A stretch of 40,960 nt of DNA, taken from positions 1 through 40,960 of the forward strand of contig JBIILZ010000023.1 of the NCBI GenBank assembly GCA_044338255.1, written 5' to 3'. The translations under genes and the position numbers were made by a program. Shown one piece after another: positions 15,249-21,901 of the stretch. Origin of the DNA: CAIUVD01 sp044338255. Its GTDB lineage: Bacteria; Planctomycetota; UBA11346. Numbering within the stretch: the stretch's first letter is position 1; each line of letters starts with the position of its first letter. Below the pieces are notes generated by a model that ran no database searches, was not told the origin of the DNA, and saw only the letters and a list, made by a program, of their open reading frames with translations.

Positions 15249-15506
15249 TCAGGAGAGGTCGGCGATGCCGGCAACCGGCACGTCGAAGTGGATGTGGGTG
15301 GTGTTCTCGTCCGGGTGGGAGACGGCTCCCTCGACGTCATCGCCCTCGGTGTCGGTGACCTGGACCCCGGCCGGGCGGAAGCCGAGGCCGTGGGCGATGA
15401 TCCAAACCGAGGAGGCGGCGTCCTGGCGGTGCCGGTAGCTGAGGCGCTGCGGCGTGCCGCCGCCTCCCCCGCCGGTCCCGCCGCCACCGAAGAAGGGCGG
15501 CGCCAT
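15249..15506 (-). CDS. Short fibre-tip protein (85 aa)
   Basis: The product is 85 residues if ATG 15506 is used, which overlaps the upstream stop as TGATG; GTG 15509 would add one residue. It opens MAPPFFGGGGTGGGGGG and continues into a beta domain with WIIAHGLGFRPAGVQVTDTE and GAVSHPDENTTHIHFDVP. This second part is the same type of domain as the C-terminus of the following fibre gene (LSHGLGTRDVQVVVLD): a 'H-x-L-G-x-R-x-x-x-V-x-V' strand pair. It is probably a free-standing fibre tip, with the Gly-rich arm as a flexible link. Confidence 0.6.
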   Translation of the reverse strand: MAPPFFGGGGTGGGGGGTPQRLSYRHRQDAASSVWIIAHGLGFRPAGVQVTDTEGDDVEGAVSHPDENTTHIHFDVPVAGIADLS

Positions 15507-15763
15507 CACCAGGTCCCGCCGACGAGGGTCAGGACATCGCCCGGCGTGCCGCGGGCGCGAATCGCGCCCAGGTTCACCCGCAGCAGGGTGTGGTACTCGC
15601 CGGGAATCCAGGTGACGGTGCTGCCGTCGTCACCCTCGAAGATCACCGGCCCCTGGTTGGCCGGGGGCGCGGTGACATCGACGGTCGCCACCTCGACGTC
15701 GCGGGGCGACAGCGGCTGGAACGCGGCAGTCAGCGGAATGGTGCGCAGGACGACGTTGTTCAT
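15506..15763 (-). CDS. Small virion protein, copy A of an 85-aa pair
   Basis: This 85-residue protein starts MNNVVLRTIPLTAAFQPLS and ends RARGTPGDVLTLVGGTW. It is clearly homologous along its full length to the protein at 16314-16571. Both have 85 residues, the same MNN start, VATVDV or VASVDV, the WIPGEYH or WAPGEWH box, RVNLGAIRARGTPGD or RINLARLRMRGQPGD, and a final VVGG-type ending. The family is unknown to me. The sequence suggests a compact beta-sandwich. The pair flanks a collagen-like gene, and starts and stops overlap by one base (TGATG), so the products are likely made in similar amounts. Confidence 0.65.
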   Translation of the reverse strand: MNNVVLRTIPLTAAFQPLSPRDVEVATVDVTAPPANQGPVIFEGDDGSTVTWIPGEYHTLLRVNLGAIRARGTPGDVLTLVGGTW

Positions 15764-16320
15764 CAGACCACCCCGACGCCGGCGATGGTGATGCAGGTAC
15801 GGGGCGGTCCGCCGTCGATCAGGGCCGGGCCGGGATCGTTAGGACGGATCTGCACCTGCAGGAACTCGCCCAGGCCGACGATGCCGGTCCAGGAGATCTG
15901 CCCGATAAGGCCGGTGAAGGTCGCCCGCGCCCGCTCCTGCCCGGAACGCACCACCTGCAGTTCCCAGCGCGGCGCGCCGGCCACGTTCTGCAGCATCACG
16001 CTGGCCTGCAGCTGGTAGACCCCGCGGACGGGTGGCGTCCACCGCCAGTCTGGCAGCTGGCTCATGGTCTGATGCGTGTCCCACTCCTTGATGGCGAAGT
16101 CGAGCGGGGTCCACAGCCCACCGGGGTAGGGCACGAGCGACGGCGTCATCACCGCCTGGCTGAAGACGGCGAGGGCGGTCCCGCTCAGGTCACCGGCACC
16201 AGGCAGTGCCGGTCCCGGAGGACCAGCCGGTCCCTGCGGTCCCATTGGCCCCTGCGGGCCGGGAGGTCCTTGGAGGCCAGTGCCGCCTCCGCTGCTGCTA
16301 CCAATCGCGCCCATCACCAT
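15763..16320 (-). CDS. Collagen-like virion protein with C1q/TNF-like domain
   Basis: The 185-residue protein has a short Gly/Ser lead, then about eight Gly-X-Y triplets (LQGPPGPQGPMGPQGPAG and on to PGPALPG), which form collagen-type triple helices in phage fibres. The C-terminal 135 residues have the look of a trimeric jelly-roll (C1q/TNF-like) head, with TPPVRGVYQLQASVMLQN and LGEFLQVQIRPND. Start choice is uncertain: ATG 16320 overlaps the upstream stop by seven bases, while ATG 16314 gives the TGATG overlap seen at neighbouring genes and shortens it by two residues. It is probably a trimeric surface fibre or head decoration that binds polysaccharide or host cells. Confidence 0.75.
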   Translation of the reverse strand: MVMGAIGSSSGGGTGLQGPPGPQGPMGPQGPAGPPGPALPGAGDLSGTALAVFSQAVMTPSLVPYPGGLWTPLDFAIKEWDTHQTMSQLPDWRWTPPVRGVYQLQASVMLQNVAGAPRWELQVVRSGQERARATFTGLIGQISWTGIVGLGEFLQVQIRPNDPGPALIDGGPPRTCITIAGVGVV

Positions 16321-16571
16321 GAGCCACCCACCACGGTGACGCGGTCACCCGGCTGGCCGCGCATCCGCAGGCGCGCGAGATTGATGCGGGGGAAGGAGTG
16401 CCACTCGCCCGGTGCCCACGGGACCGGCTGCCCGAGGTCACCCTCGAACTCCACCACGGCGCTGTTGCTGGACAGGGCGAGGACGTCGACCGAGGCGACC
16501 TCCTCGGGCAGCTGCGTGGCCGGCTGCCAATCAGGGGTGAGCGTGATCACCCGTTGGACAAGGTTGTTCAT
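16314..16571 (-). CDS. Small virion protein, copy B of an 85-aa pair
   Basis: This is the paralogue of the gene at 15506-15763, again 85 residues. It starts MNNLVQRVITLTPDWQPATQ and ends RMRGQPGDRVTVVGGSW. The start is ATG 16571, sharing its A with the upstream stop (TGATG). A longer in-frame reading to 16676 has an arginine- and histidine-rich N-terminus that is a shadow of the upstream gene. Conservation with copy A is strongest around the GEWHSF and RINLARLRMRG segments. The duplication on both sides of the collagen-like gene suggests a tandem expansion of an appendage module. Function unknown. Confidence 0.65.
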   Translation of the reverse strand: MNNLVQRVITLTPDWQPATQLPEEVASVDVLALSSNSAVVEFEGDLGQPVPWAPGEWHSFPRINLARLRMRGQPGDRVTVVGGSW

Positions 16572-17002
16572 CAGTTCTCCCAGGTGCGGTAGGTGACGGT
16601 GAGGACGGAGGTGAATTGGCGCAGTTCGTTGAGGTGCTCGGGAGCGATCAGCGGCACATGCTCGGTCTTCACCCATGCGGCCTCGGGGGCGCCTGCCAGG
16701 CGCTGCCCGGTGAAGTGGTCGGCGATCTCGCCCACCAGGTCGAGCAGCGGATCGCAGTCCGCGAGACCCTCGCCGGCGAGCTTCTGCTGCACCGCGATCT
16801 CGATGCGGTGCTCAACCTCCAGGTGCGCCCGGCACACCGGCTTCAGGCTGCGGCCGGCGGCGACGACGGTGACGTGCAGGGTCGCCATGTCCCCAAGGTC
16901 GAAGATGGGGAGGTAGGCTCGGTCGGCGGTGAAGGGCCGGCTGAACGCGGTGGCGTTCAGGCTCTCCACCACCGCCTGGGCGATCTCAGCCGTGGTTGCC
17001 AT
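16571..17002 (-). CDS. Tail terminator-like protein
   Basis: The start is set at ATG 17002 (MATTAEIAQAVVESLNATAF). The longer frame to 17209 begins with a Trp/Arg/Pro-rich stretch antisense to nothing conserved. The 143-residue product has an N-terminal helix, a beta strand (ATLHVTVVAAGRSLKPVCR), an EVEHRIEIAVQQKL strand, a long helix (CDPLLDLVGEIADHF) and a C-terminal LNELRQFTSVLTVTYRTWEN. This helix-strand order, ending in F-x-S-V-L-x-V-T-Y, matches small proteins in the tail-terminator/neck slot of siphophages. It overlaps the membrane protein gene upstream by 17 bases. Role inferred from pattern and position. Confidence 0.62.
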   Translation of the reverse strand: MATTAEIAQAVVESLNATAFSRPFTADRAYLPIFDLGDMATLHVTVVAAGRSLKPVCRAHLEVEHRIEIAVQQKLAGEGLADCDPLLDLVGEIADHFTGQRLAGAPEAAWVKTEHVPLIAPEHLNELRQFTSVLTVTYRTWEN

Positions 17003-17318
17003 CGGCGTCCTCCACGGCGCGCAGCCGGCGGGTCGGGGCGAAGCGCGGGTCCTCGGCCAGCTCCAGCCAGGTGGCCATGCGCTCCATCGCCTTTGCATTG
17101 CGCTCCAGGGCGCCGACCAGGGTCTCGCGGATCCACTTCTGCTGGCCGTCGATGGCCGCGCCCATGCGCTTCTCGCGCTGCCAGTCGCGCCAGAGGACGT
17201 AGGCCACAACCACGCCGGCGAGGCCCCACTGCGCCCAGAGCGACGGCTCGGTGGCGTCGATCGGGGTCGCCGCAGCGAACAGCCCGACCATGCTCATCTT
17301 GGCGACAGTCTCGATCAT
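16986..17318 (-). CDS. Small membrane protein, holin candidate
   Basis: The 110-residue protein has one clear membrane segment, WGLAGVVVAYVLWRDW at about 30-45, preceded by a weaker hydrophobic N-terminus (VGLFAAATPI). It is followed by a basic, helical cytoplasmic tail (REKRMGAAIDGQQKWIRETL, then NAKAMERMATWLELAEDP). No family is recognised. Size, a single helix with a charged tail and position in the late operon are compatible with a holin or holin-like regulator. No endolysin gene is recognised beside it, so the lysis assignment is tentative. It overlaps both neighbours, by four and 17 bases. Confidence 0.6.
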   Translation of the reverse strand: MIETVAKMSMVGLFAAATPIDATEPSLWAQWGLAGVVVAYVLWRDWQREKRMGAAIDGQQKWIRETLVGALERNAKAMERMATWLELAEDPRFAPTRRLRAVEDADGNHG

Positions 17319-17692
17319 GGGATGGCCTCCGAGGTCAGATGCTTGGTGTGGATGCGGTAGGTGCGCCGGTTGGGATCCGACCAGCGCCAGTGCGGCTCGC
17401 GGCCGGGGGCGAGCACTTCATAGATGTGGCGTTGCCCGCCGGCCTCCTCGATCACCCGGTCGCCACGCAGCGGCAGACCGAAGCCCGCCAGGTGCGTCGC
17501 TGCGATCAGGTAGTCCCGGGCCTCGATCCGCTCGGTGACGCCCGGCCCGGTGTCGAGCCGGAAGACCGTGCGGCCGACCGTGGCCGGGACCGAGACCTCC
17601 TGGGCGCCGCGCCGGTAACGCACCGGCCGGGTGAGGAACCGCTCGCGCTGTGCTTCGAGCCAGTCGAGGCCGGCGCCCAGGAGGTCTGCCAT
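17315..17692 (-). CDS. Head-tail adaptor-like protein
   Basis: The start is set at ATG 17692 (MADLLGAGLDWLEAQRERFL). A longer frame to 17767 adds a Ser/Pro-rich shadow sequence. The 125-residue product has an N-terminal helix, then a beta core (RYRRGAQEVSVPATVGRTVF, RDYLIAATHLAGFGLPLRGD, IYEVLAPGREPHWRWSDPN) and a C-terminal RTYRIHTKHL. The phrase 'DYLI...L...G..LPLRGD.V' followed by 'YEVL' is typical of small head-tail joining proteins in lambda-like and related phages. It lies between the DUF2190 gene and the membrane protein gene. Role inferred. Confidence 0.6.
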   Translation of the reverse strand: MADLLGAGLDWLEAQRERFLTRPVRYRRGAQEVSVPATVGRTVFRLDTGPGVTERIEARDYLIAATHLAGFGLPLRGDRVIEEAGGQRHIYEVLAPGREPHWRWSDPNRRTYRIHTKHLTSEAIP

Positions 17693-17699
17693 GTCTGCT

Positions 17700-18035
17700 T
17701 CAGCGGTTGATGAGGACGCGGGCGGTCGGTTCGTTGCCCACGACGGCGCGGACGAGCAGGCCGGCACGGACGCAGCCGGGGAACAGGGCCGGGTCGTTGG
17801 TCAGTTCGCCGCTGGCCGGGTTCCACCACACCGGCGACCAGGCCGGGAAGACCAGCGTGGTCGAGATGGGGAGGTCCCAGATGCCCTCGATGGCGAGGCT
17901 GCCGAGGGCGTTGGCGGGGATGGGGCGGTGGGCGATGCCGATCATCGATCCCAGCACCACGACCGCCCCGAGGGGCAGATCGGTGGTGGGGATGTGGTCG
18001 ACGATGTCACCGTCCTGGATGAAGCGTGCAGGCAT
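17700..18035 (-). CDS. DUF2190-type capsid decoration protein
   Basis: The 111-residue product begins MPARFIQDGDIVDHIPTTDL and contains PLGAVVVLGSMIGIAHRPIP, ANALGSLAIEGIWDLP and a C-terminal GLLVRAVVGNEPTARVLINR. This is the usual pattern of DUF2190 proteins: an F-x-Q-x-G-D start, a V-V-V-x-G-x-x-x-G-I-A strand pair, and A-x-x-x-L-x-x-x-G-x-W-x-L-P. Members near capsid genes act as head decoration or cement proteins. It lies directly downstream of the capsid gene, in the standard slot. The 41-base gap before it is wider than most in the operon and may carry its own ribosome binding site for higher expression. Confidence 0.72.
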   Translation of the reverse strand: MPARFIQDGDIVDHIPTTDLPLGAVVVLGSMIGIAHRPIPANALGSLAIEGIWDLPISTTLVFPAWSPVWWNPASGELTNDPALFPGCVRAGLLVRAVVGNEPTARVLINR

Positions 18036-18076
18036 GGTTCAGGTCCTGGGGTTGGTGGTGGGGGCGGCCAGGGCTA

Positions 18077-20137
18077 TCACTCGCCCTTGGCCTTCACCGC
18101 GGCGCGGGCGTCCTGCTTGGCGACGCCGAAGTCGTGGTAGCCGCGCAGCTGGATGCCCAGGGTCGAGAAGTCCGCATCGGTGCTCTCGATCGTGGGCGAC
18201 TCCTGGCCGTTGAGGAAGACCACCTCGATGGCCGCCAGGTCGGCGGGGTCGGCGAGCAGATACCACGCCTTGGCCGAGCCACCGGGGATGGTCGGGTTGT
18301 CGAGGAAGCGGCTCATCTCCAGGCGGTACTTGCCCTGGTGCGGGTTGAAGACCGGGTACTTGGCGTTGGCCGTGGTCTCCCGGATCTCGGTCGCCTTGAT
18401 CAGCGCGCTGCCGATGGCGGTCAGGCTGGTCGGCACCAGCAGGATGGCCGGCGCGATGCCCAGCGGTCGGCCGCTGCCATCGACCTGGTGGTTGAATAGC
18501 ACCTCGGCCTTGGTCAGACCGTCGATCGTGAGGGCGGTGTCCACGCCGCTGATCAGGTTCTTGTTGCCGGCGGTGAAGAAGGAGGCGTGGTCGAGGAAGG
18601 CGGTCCAGAACAGGTCGTTGAGGCTCTGGGCGGCGCCCCGACCGAGTTCCTGCGGCACCGAGGTGAGCACCCCGAGGTCGTCGTTCACCAGGTCGCGCCG
18701 GTCGATGGAGACCATCAGGCCATGGGTGTCGGCCTGGTTGGTGAACTTCTCCTCGCCCAGCTTGCCGTGCTTCAGTTCGCCACCCGGCGCGACCTTCTCG
18801 TAGGTCATGTTGCCGACCAGACGGTAGCGGGTGACCTGCTTGAAGTCAGAGACCGGCGAGATGCGGCAGATGTTCCGCCAGGTGCCCTCGGTCGAATTGA
18901 AGCCGTTGAGCAGGAACTTGTTGGCGACGTTCGAGAGGATGCCCGGCAGGTCGATGTTCGAGAGCGCCGCCTGGACATGGCTGCCGTGGCTGCCGCCCCA
19001 GGCCGCCAGGAGCACGGCGCGCGGGTCGTCCTTGAAGACGCGCACGGTGCAGCCGTTGGCCCAGGCCGCCTCCATGATCAGGCGCTGCAGGCTGAGGCGC
19101 CCGCGGAAGCGGCGCTGCGCCAGGTCCAGGGCCTTGGGATCGCACAGCGTCTCCGGCGCGTCGTGACGACCCGCCTGGATGCAGCCGGCCTCGAGCACCG
19201 CGGCGGTGATCTCGTTGTCGTGGATGTGGATGGCCGGCGCCTGCGGCCGGCTGGCGCGCAGCACCTCCAGTTCGGTGCGTTGGGCGTCCCAGCCCTCCTT
19301 GATGGCCTTGGCCTCGATCGTCGGGTGGCCGGTGGCCAGGGCGCGCACCGCGGTGATCCGCTCGGTCTCGGCCGCGGCGGCGGCGCGCATCTGCGCGACC
19401 GGATCGGGCGCAGCGGTCTGGATGACGGCCGGAGCGGGGGCGGTGGTGGTCGCGGCGGCGGCCTGCTCGGTCGGGGTGATCGGGGCGGCGGCAGCCGCGG
19501 GGGCAGCGGGAACGGTCATGGAGGGTGCTCCGGAAACAGGTGGGTTGATGGCGGTGATGGCGGCGCTGGTGTTCCCATCGGCGCCGAGGTCGACGAAGCT
19601 GATCTCGCCCAGACTGGCGCTGCGCACGACGTTGACCGGGCCTTGGAAGGTCTGCCCGTTCACCTGCACGGTCTGGCCTTCGCGGACGAACTCGTGCTCC
19701 TGGACGGCGGCGCCGATCGAGGCCTGCCAGGGGAAGCCGTTCTTGGACGAGATGACGATCTCCCGGGCGGCGGCGGTGTCGCGGCTGACCACTCCTGAGG
19801 CGATGAGCTTCCCGCCATCGACCCGGATGCTGTCGGTGTGGCCGACGCCCTGGGCGGCGTCGTGGCCCAGGCGGATGGGCCGGTTCTGGGTCGGGATGCG
19901 CAGCCCGGCCAGATCCACGATCACCGGGTGGCGCCAACCGGCGAGGCGCATTGGCCCGCCGGTGTAGGCGACCATGGAGAAGCGCGGCAGGACGGCCTTG
20001 GCCGGCTGGCCATCAGCACCGAGGGCAGGCGCGGTGGCCTCGACCCACTCGGGGGCGCAGGCGAAGGCGACCACGTCCGGCGGGTCGCCAGGAACCGGCA
20101 GGGGTGCAGCGGCGAGGATTTTACGCGGCTCGGGCAT
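18077..20137 (-). CDS. Prohead protease - scaffold - major capsid fusion
   Basis: One 686-residue frame holds three capsid functions. Residues about 50-195 look like a prohead protease: strand PVIVDLAGLR, candidate His91 in RLGHDAAQG, a candidate Ser140 in WQASIGA, and the closing LGEISFVDLGADGNTSA. Residues 200-300 are Ala-rich then helical (PVAQMRAAAAAETERITAVR), as in scaffold or delta domains. From about 305 it reads as a Mu gpT-like major capsid protein (VSDFKQVTRYRLVG, PGGELKHGKLGEEKFTNQAD, RRDLVNDDLG). The start at ATG 20137 has GGAG nine bases upstream; ATGs at 20143 and 20146 are alternatives. It overlaps the portal's end by 17 bases. Cleavage between domains is expected but not shown. 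Confidence 0.82.
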   Translation of the reverse strand: MPEPRKILAAAPLPVPGDPPDVVAFACAPEWVEATAPALGADGQPAKAVLPRFSMVAYTGGPMRLAGWRHPVIVDLAGLRIPTQNRPIRLGHDAAQGVGHTDSIRVDGGKLIASGVVSRDTAAAREIVISSKNGFPWQASIGAAVQEHEFVREGQTVQVNGQTFQGPVNVVRSASLGEISFVDLGADGNTSAAITAINPPVSGAPSMTVPAAPAAAAAPITPTEQAAAATTTAPAPAVIQTAAPDPVAQMRAAAAAETERITAVRALATGHPTIEAKAIKEGWDAQRTELEVLRASRPQAPAIHIHDNEITAAVLEAGCIQAGRHDAPETLCDPKALDLAQRRFRGRLSLQRLIMEAAWANGCTVRVFKDDPRAVLLAAWGGSHGSHVQAALSNIDLPGILSNVANKFLLNGFNSTEGTWRNICRISPVSDFKQVTRYRLVGNMTYEKVAPGGELKHGKLGEEKFTNQADTHGLMVSIDRRDLVNDDLGVLTSVPQELGRGAAQSLNDLFWTAFLDHASFFTAGNKNLISGVDTALTIDGLTKAEVLFNHQVDGSGRPLGIAPAILLVPTSLTAIGSALIKATEIRETTANAKYPVFNPHQGKYRLEMSRFLDNPTIPGGSAKAWYLLADPADLAAIEVVFLNGQESPTIESTDADFSTLGIQLRGYHDFGVAKQDARAAVKAKGE

Positions 20138-21626
20138 CGACATCATCTCCGGCATCGGGGTTGGGGGCATCGGCGGGATCCTGGGCGGGCGGGGTGGCAG
20201 GAACGGCGGCAGCCGGGTCGGTCGGCAGGCCAAGGCCCAGTTCACGCATCAGGGCCAGTTCACGCGCCCGCTGGCGCATCTGCGTCTCCCAGTCCTGTCC
20301 CTTGCGGGCGTACTCGTCGGCCAGGGTCGTGGTGTGGCTCTCCAGCCGCTTCGCCTGGGCGTTGGCCTCCTTCAGCGGATCGACGTGCTCATGGCCGTCC
20401 CAGAACCACTGGTGCGACCAGTCGGTGGCCGGATCCCGAAGGCGCGCGGGCAGGAAGCCCGCCACCAGCACCGCCTCCTGAACCCATGCGGCGAACACCC
20501 GGTCGAGGACCAGGCTGGCCATGCGCGACTGATCGACCCGGATCGCCTTGTAGTAGGTCTGATGGTCGAGCCGGCCGGAGGCGTAATTGTAGCCGCTGCT
20601 GTTCCCCGCCGCGATGTTGAACGGCATGTTCAGGCAGCGGCAGGCCTCGTTGAGCTTCGCCTGGACGAACTGTGGGTAGGTCGTGGTCGGCTGCTCGGCG
20701 CGCATCTGCTCCATGCGCCAGCCGCCGGGCATGGTCAGCAGCGACCGCTTCTCCAGGTGGATGGTGTCCATCGGTTCGACCGGGTCGGCTTCGCCATTGG
20801 CCGGGGCGTCCGTGTAAGCGATACCGGCGTAGTCGGCGGCGGTCTCGGCGGCGGCGATGACCGCCTGGCAGTAGCGGCGCAGATCGGCAAAGATGGGCAG
20901 GGCCGGGGTCAGTTCCGGGACGCCGCGGCGCTGGCCAGGACGATCCGGACGGAACAGATGGACCATTGCTGTGGCTGGCACGCGATCGTAGCCGAGGCTG
21001 AACCCGCTGGTGTCGCCGGGGTGCCGGCGCAGCAGGTGGTACTCCACCGGATTGCTGGCGCCGTCGAACACGATGCCGTCCACCACTTGCCCGCCGCTCA
21101 CCACCGGCGCGAACATCGGCGTGGTGATCTGGTCGGCCTCGACCAGGCGCAGATCCAACTGGGCCGGCGTGCCGAGCCGGGGGTTGGTGGTCAGCAGCGC
21201 GAAAGCCTCGCCGTCCTCAACCTGGGCGACACGCATGACGCGCATCTTCTCGGCCAGGTCCACGACGCGCGCCCAGTCCATGAATGCCCGCTCGACCTGG
21301 CGGGCCTCGTCACTGGTCAGGCCCAGCAACTGCAGCCGCGCTCCGGTGCCGACCGTGTCGTTCGCCAAGGTGAGGACGATGCCGCGGGCGTAGCTGTTGT
21401 TGGCGACCTCGTAGCGCGAGCGATTCCGAAGCGTCTGGCGGACGGCCGGCGACGCCGCAGCGTCCGCCGATAGCCCGTCCGCCAGAAGCCAATGACGGTG
21501 GTTGTCAGCCGTGGTCTGGGCCGCGTCGTAGCGGGCACGGACCCGCACCTGACGACCCCCAGGTGCGGCGGTACGCGTGCGGCCGATGGCGCGAACGCCC
21601 TCGATGAGCCGGCCGACGATACTCAC
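20121..21626 (-). CDS. Phage portal protein, lambda family
   Basis: The 501-residue portal forms the dodecameric ring through which DNA enters the head. Lambda-type features include RSRYEVANNSYARGIVLTLAND near the N-terminus, LQLLGLTSDEARQVERAFMDW, AQVEDGEAFALL, DLRLVEADQI, VEYHLLRRHPGD and MVHLFRPDRPGQRRGVPELT. Also typical is FNIAAGNSSGYNYASGRLDH, followed by WVQEAVLVAG. The N-terminus (MSIVGRLIEGVRAIG) and the Pro/Ala-rich C-terminus are usual. It overlaps the small upstream gene by four bases and the capsid fusion downstream. The terminase-gpW-like-portal-protease/capsid order is that of lambda-type head modules. Confidence 0.92.
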   Translation of the reverse strand: MSIVGRLIEGVRAIGRTRTAAPGGRQVRVRARYDAAQTTADNHRHWLLADGLSADAAASPAVRQTLRNRSRYEVANNSYARGIVLTLANDTVGTGARLQLLGLTSDEARQVERAFMDWARVVDLAEKMRVMRVAQVEDGEAFALLTTNPRLGTPAQLDLRLVEADQITTPMFAPVVSGGQVVDGIVFDGASNPVEYHLLRRHPGDTSGFSLGYDRVPATAMVHLFRPDRPGQRRGVPELTPALPIFADLRRYCQAVIAAAETAADYAGIAYTDAPANGEADPVEPMDTIHLEKRSLLTMPGGWRMEQMRAEQPTTTYPQFVQAKLNEACRCLNMPFNIAAGNSSGYNYASGRLDHQTYYKAIRVDQSRMASLVLDRVFAAWVQEAVLVAGFLPARLRDPATDWSHQWFWDGHEHVDPLKEANAQAKRLESHTTTLADEYARKGQDWETQMRQRARELALMRELGLGLPTDPAAAVPATPPAQDPADAPNPDAGDDVDARAA

Positions 21627-21826
21627 GCCGCCCCCGGGGGGACGAGTTTACTGATGACGATGCCCCGACCCCGCGCCCGAACGGCCTTCTTCGACGCCAG
21701 GTAGCGGTCAGCCGCAATCTGGTCCTGCAGGCCATGCTGCTCGACCGAGCCGGCATCGCTCTGGGCCTTCTTGGGACCCTGGGCGTTCTGCTCGAGGGCG
21801 GCTTCGGTGGGGGTAGGGTTGGTCAC
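21623..21826 (-). CDS. gpW-like small head protein
   Basis: The 67-residue product starts with GTG at 21826 (MTNPTPTEAALEQNAQGPKK). Its C-terminal half (QDQIAADRYLASKKAVRARG, then GIVISKLVPPG) is the part expected to fold. It sits between terminase and portal, exactly where lambda places its 68-residue head-completion protein gpW. Sequence identity to gpW is not obvious, so the call rests on size and position. It is the first gene of the 19-kb virion operon and follows the promoter-like element at 21846-21886 by only 19 bases. The Shine-Dalgarno is weak. Confidence 0.6.
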   Translation of the reverse strand: MTNPTPTEAALEQNAQGPKKAQSDAGSVEQHGLQDQIAADRYLASKKAVRARGRGIVISKLVPPGAA

Positions 21827-21845
21827 GGGCAGGTCTTGGTGGGGC

Positions 21846-21886
21846 TCTACCCGTAATATTCGGAAAATGGGTCCACCCAGTCCGGC
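21846..21886 (-). promoter_or_regulatory. Phage-specific promoter candidate P1 (virion operon)
   Basis: On the minus strand this reads GCCGGACTG, 14 variable bases, then CCGAATATTACGGGTAGA. The same two blocks at the same spacing recur at 36021-36061 and 36870-36910, always in sense orientation ahead of a gene module. Here the downstream edge is 19 bases before the gpW-like start, so a transcript would have a very short leader and would cover the capsid and tail genes. The AT-rich core is unusual in this GC-rich region. Confidence 0.7.
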
Positions 21887-21901
21887 ACCAATTCGCGTCG
21901 T

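Noticed and set aside
13638..15791. A 717-residue open frame on the plus strand across the fibre genes
   Set aside because: It is rich in Arg, Gly and Asp, antisense to several overlapping minus-strand genes with recognisable phage features. It is the common third-position GC shadow.
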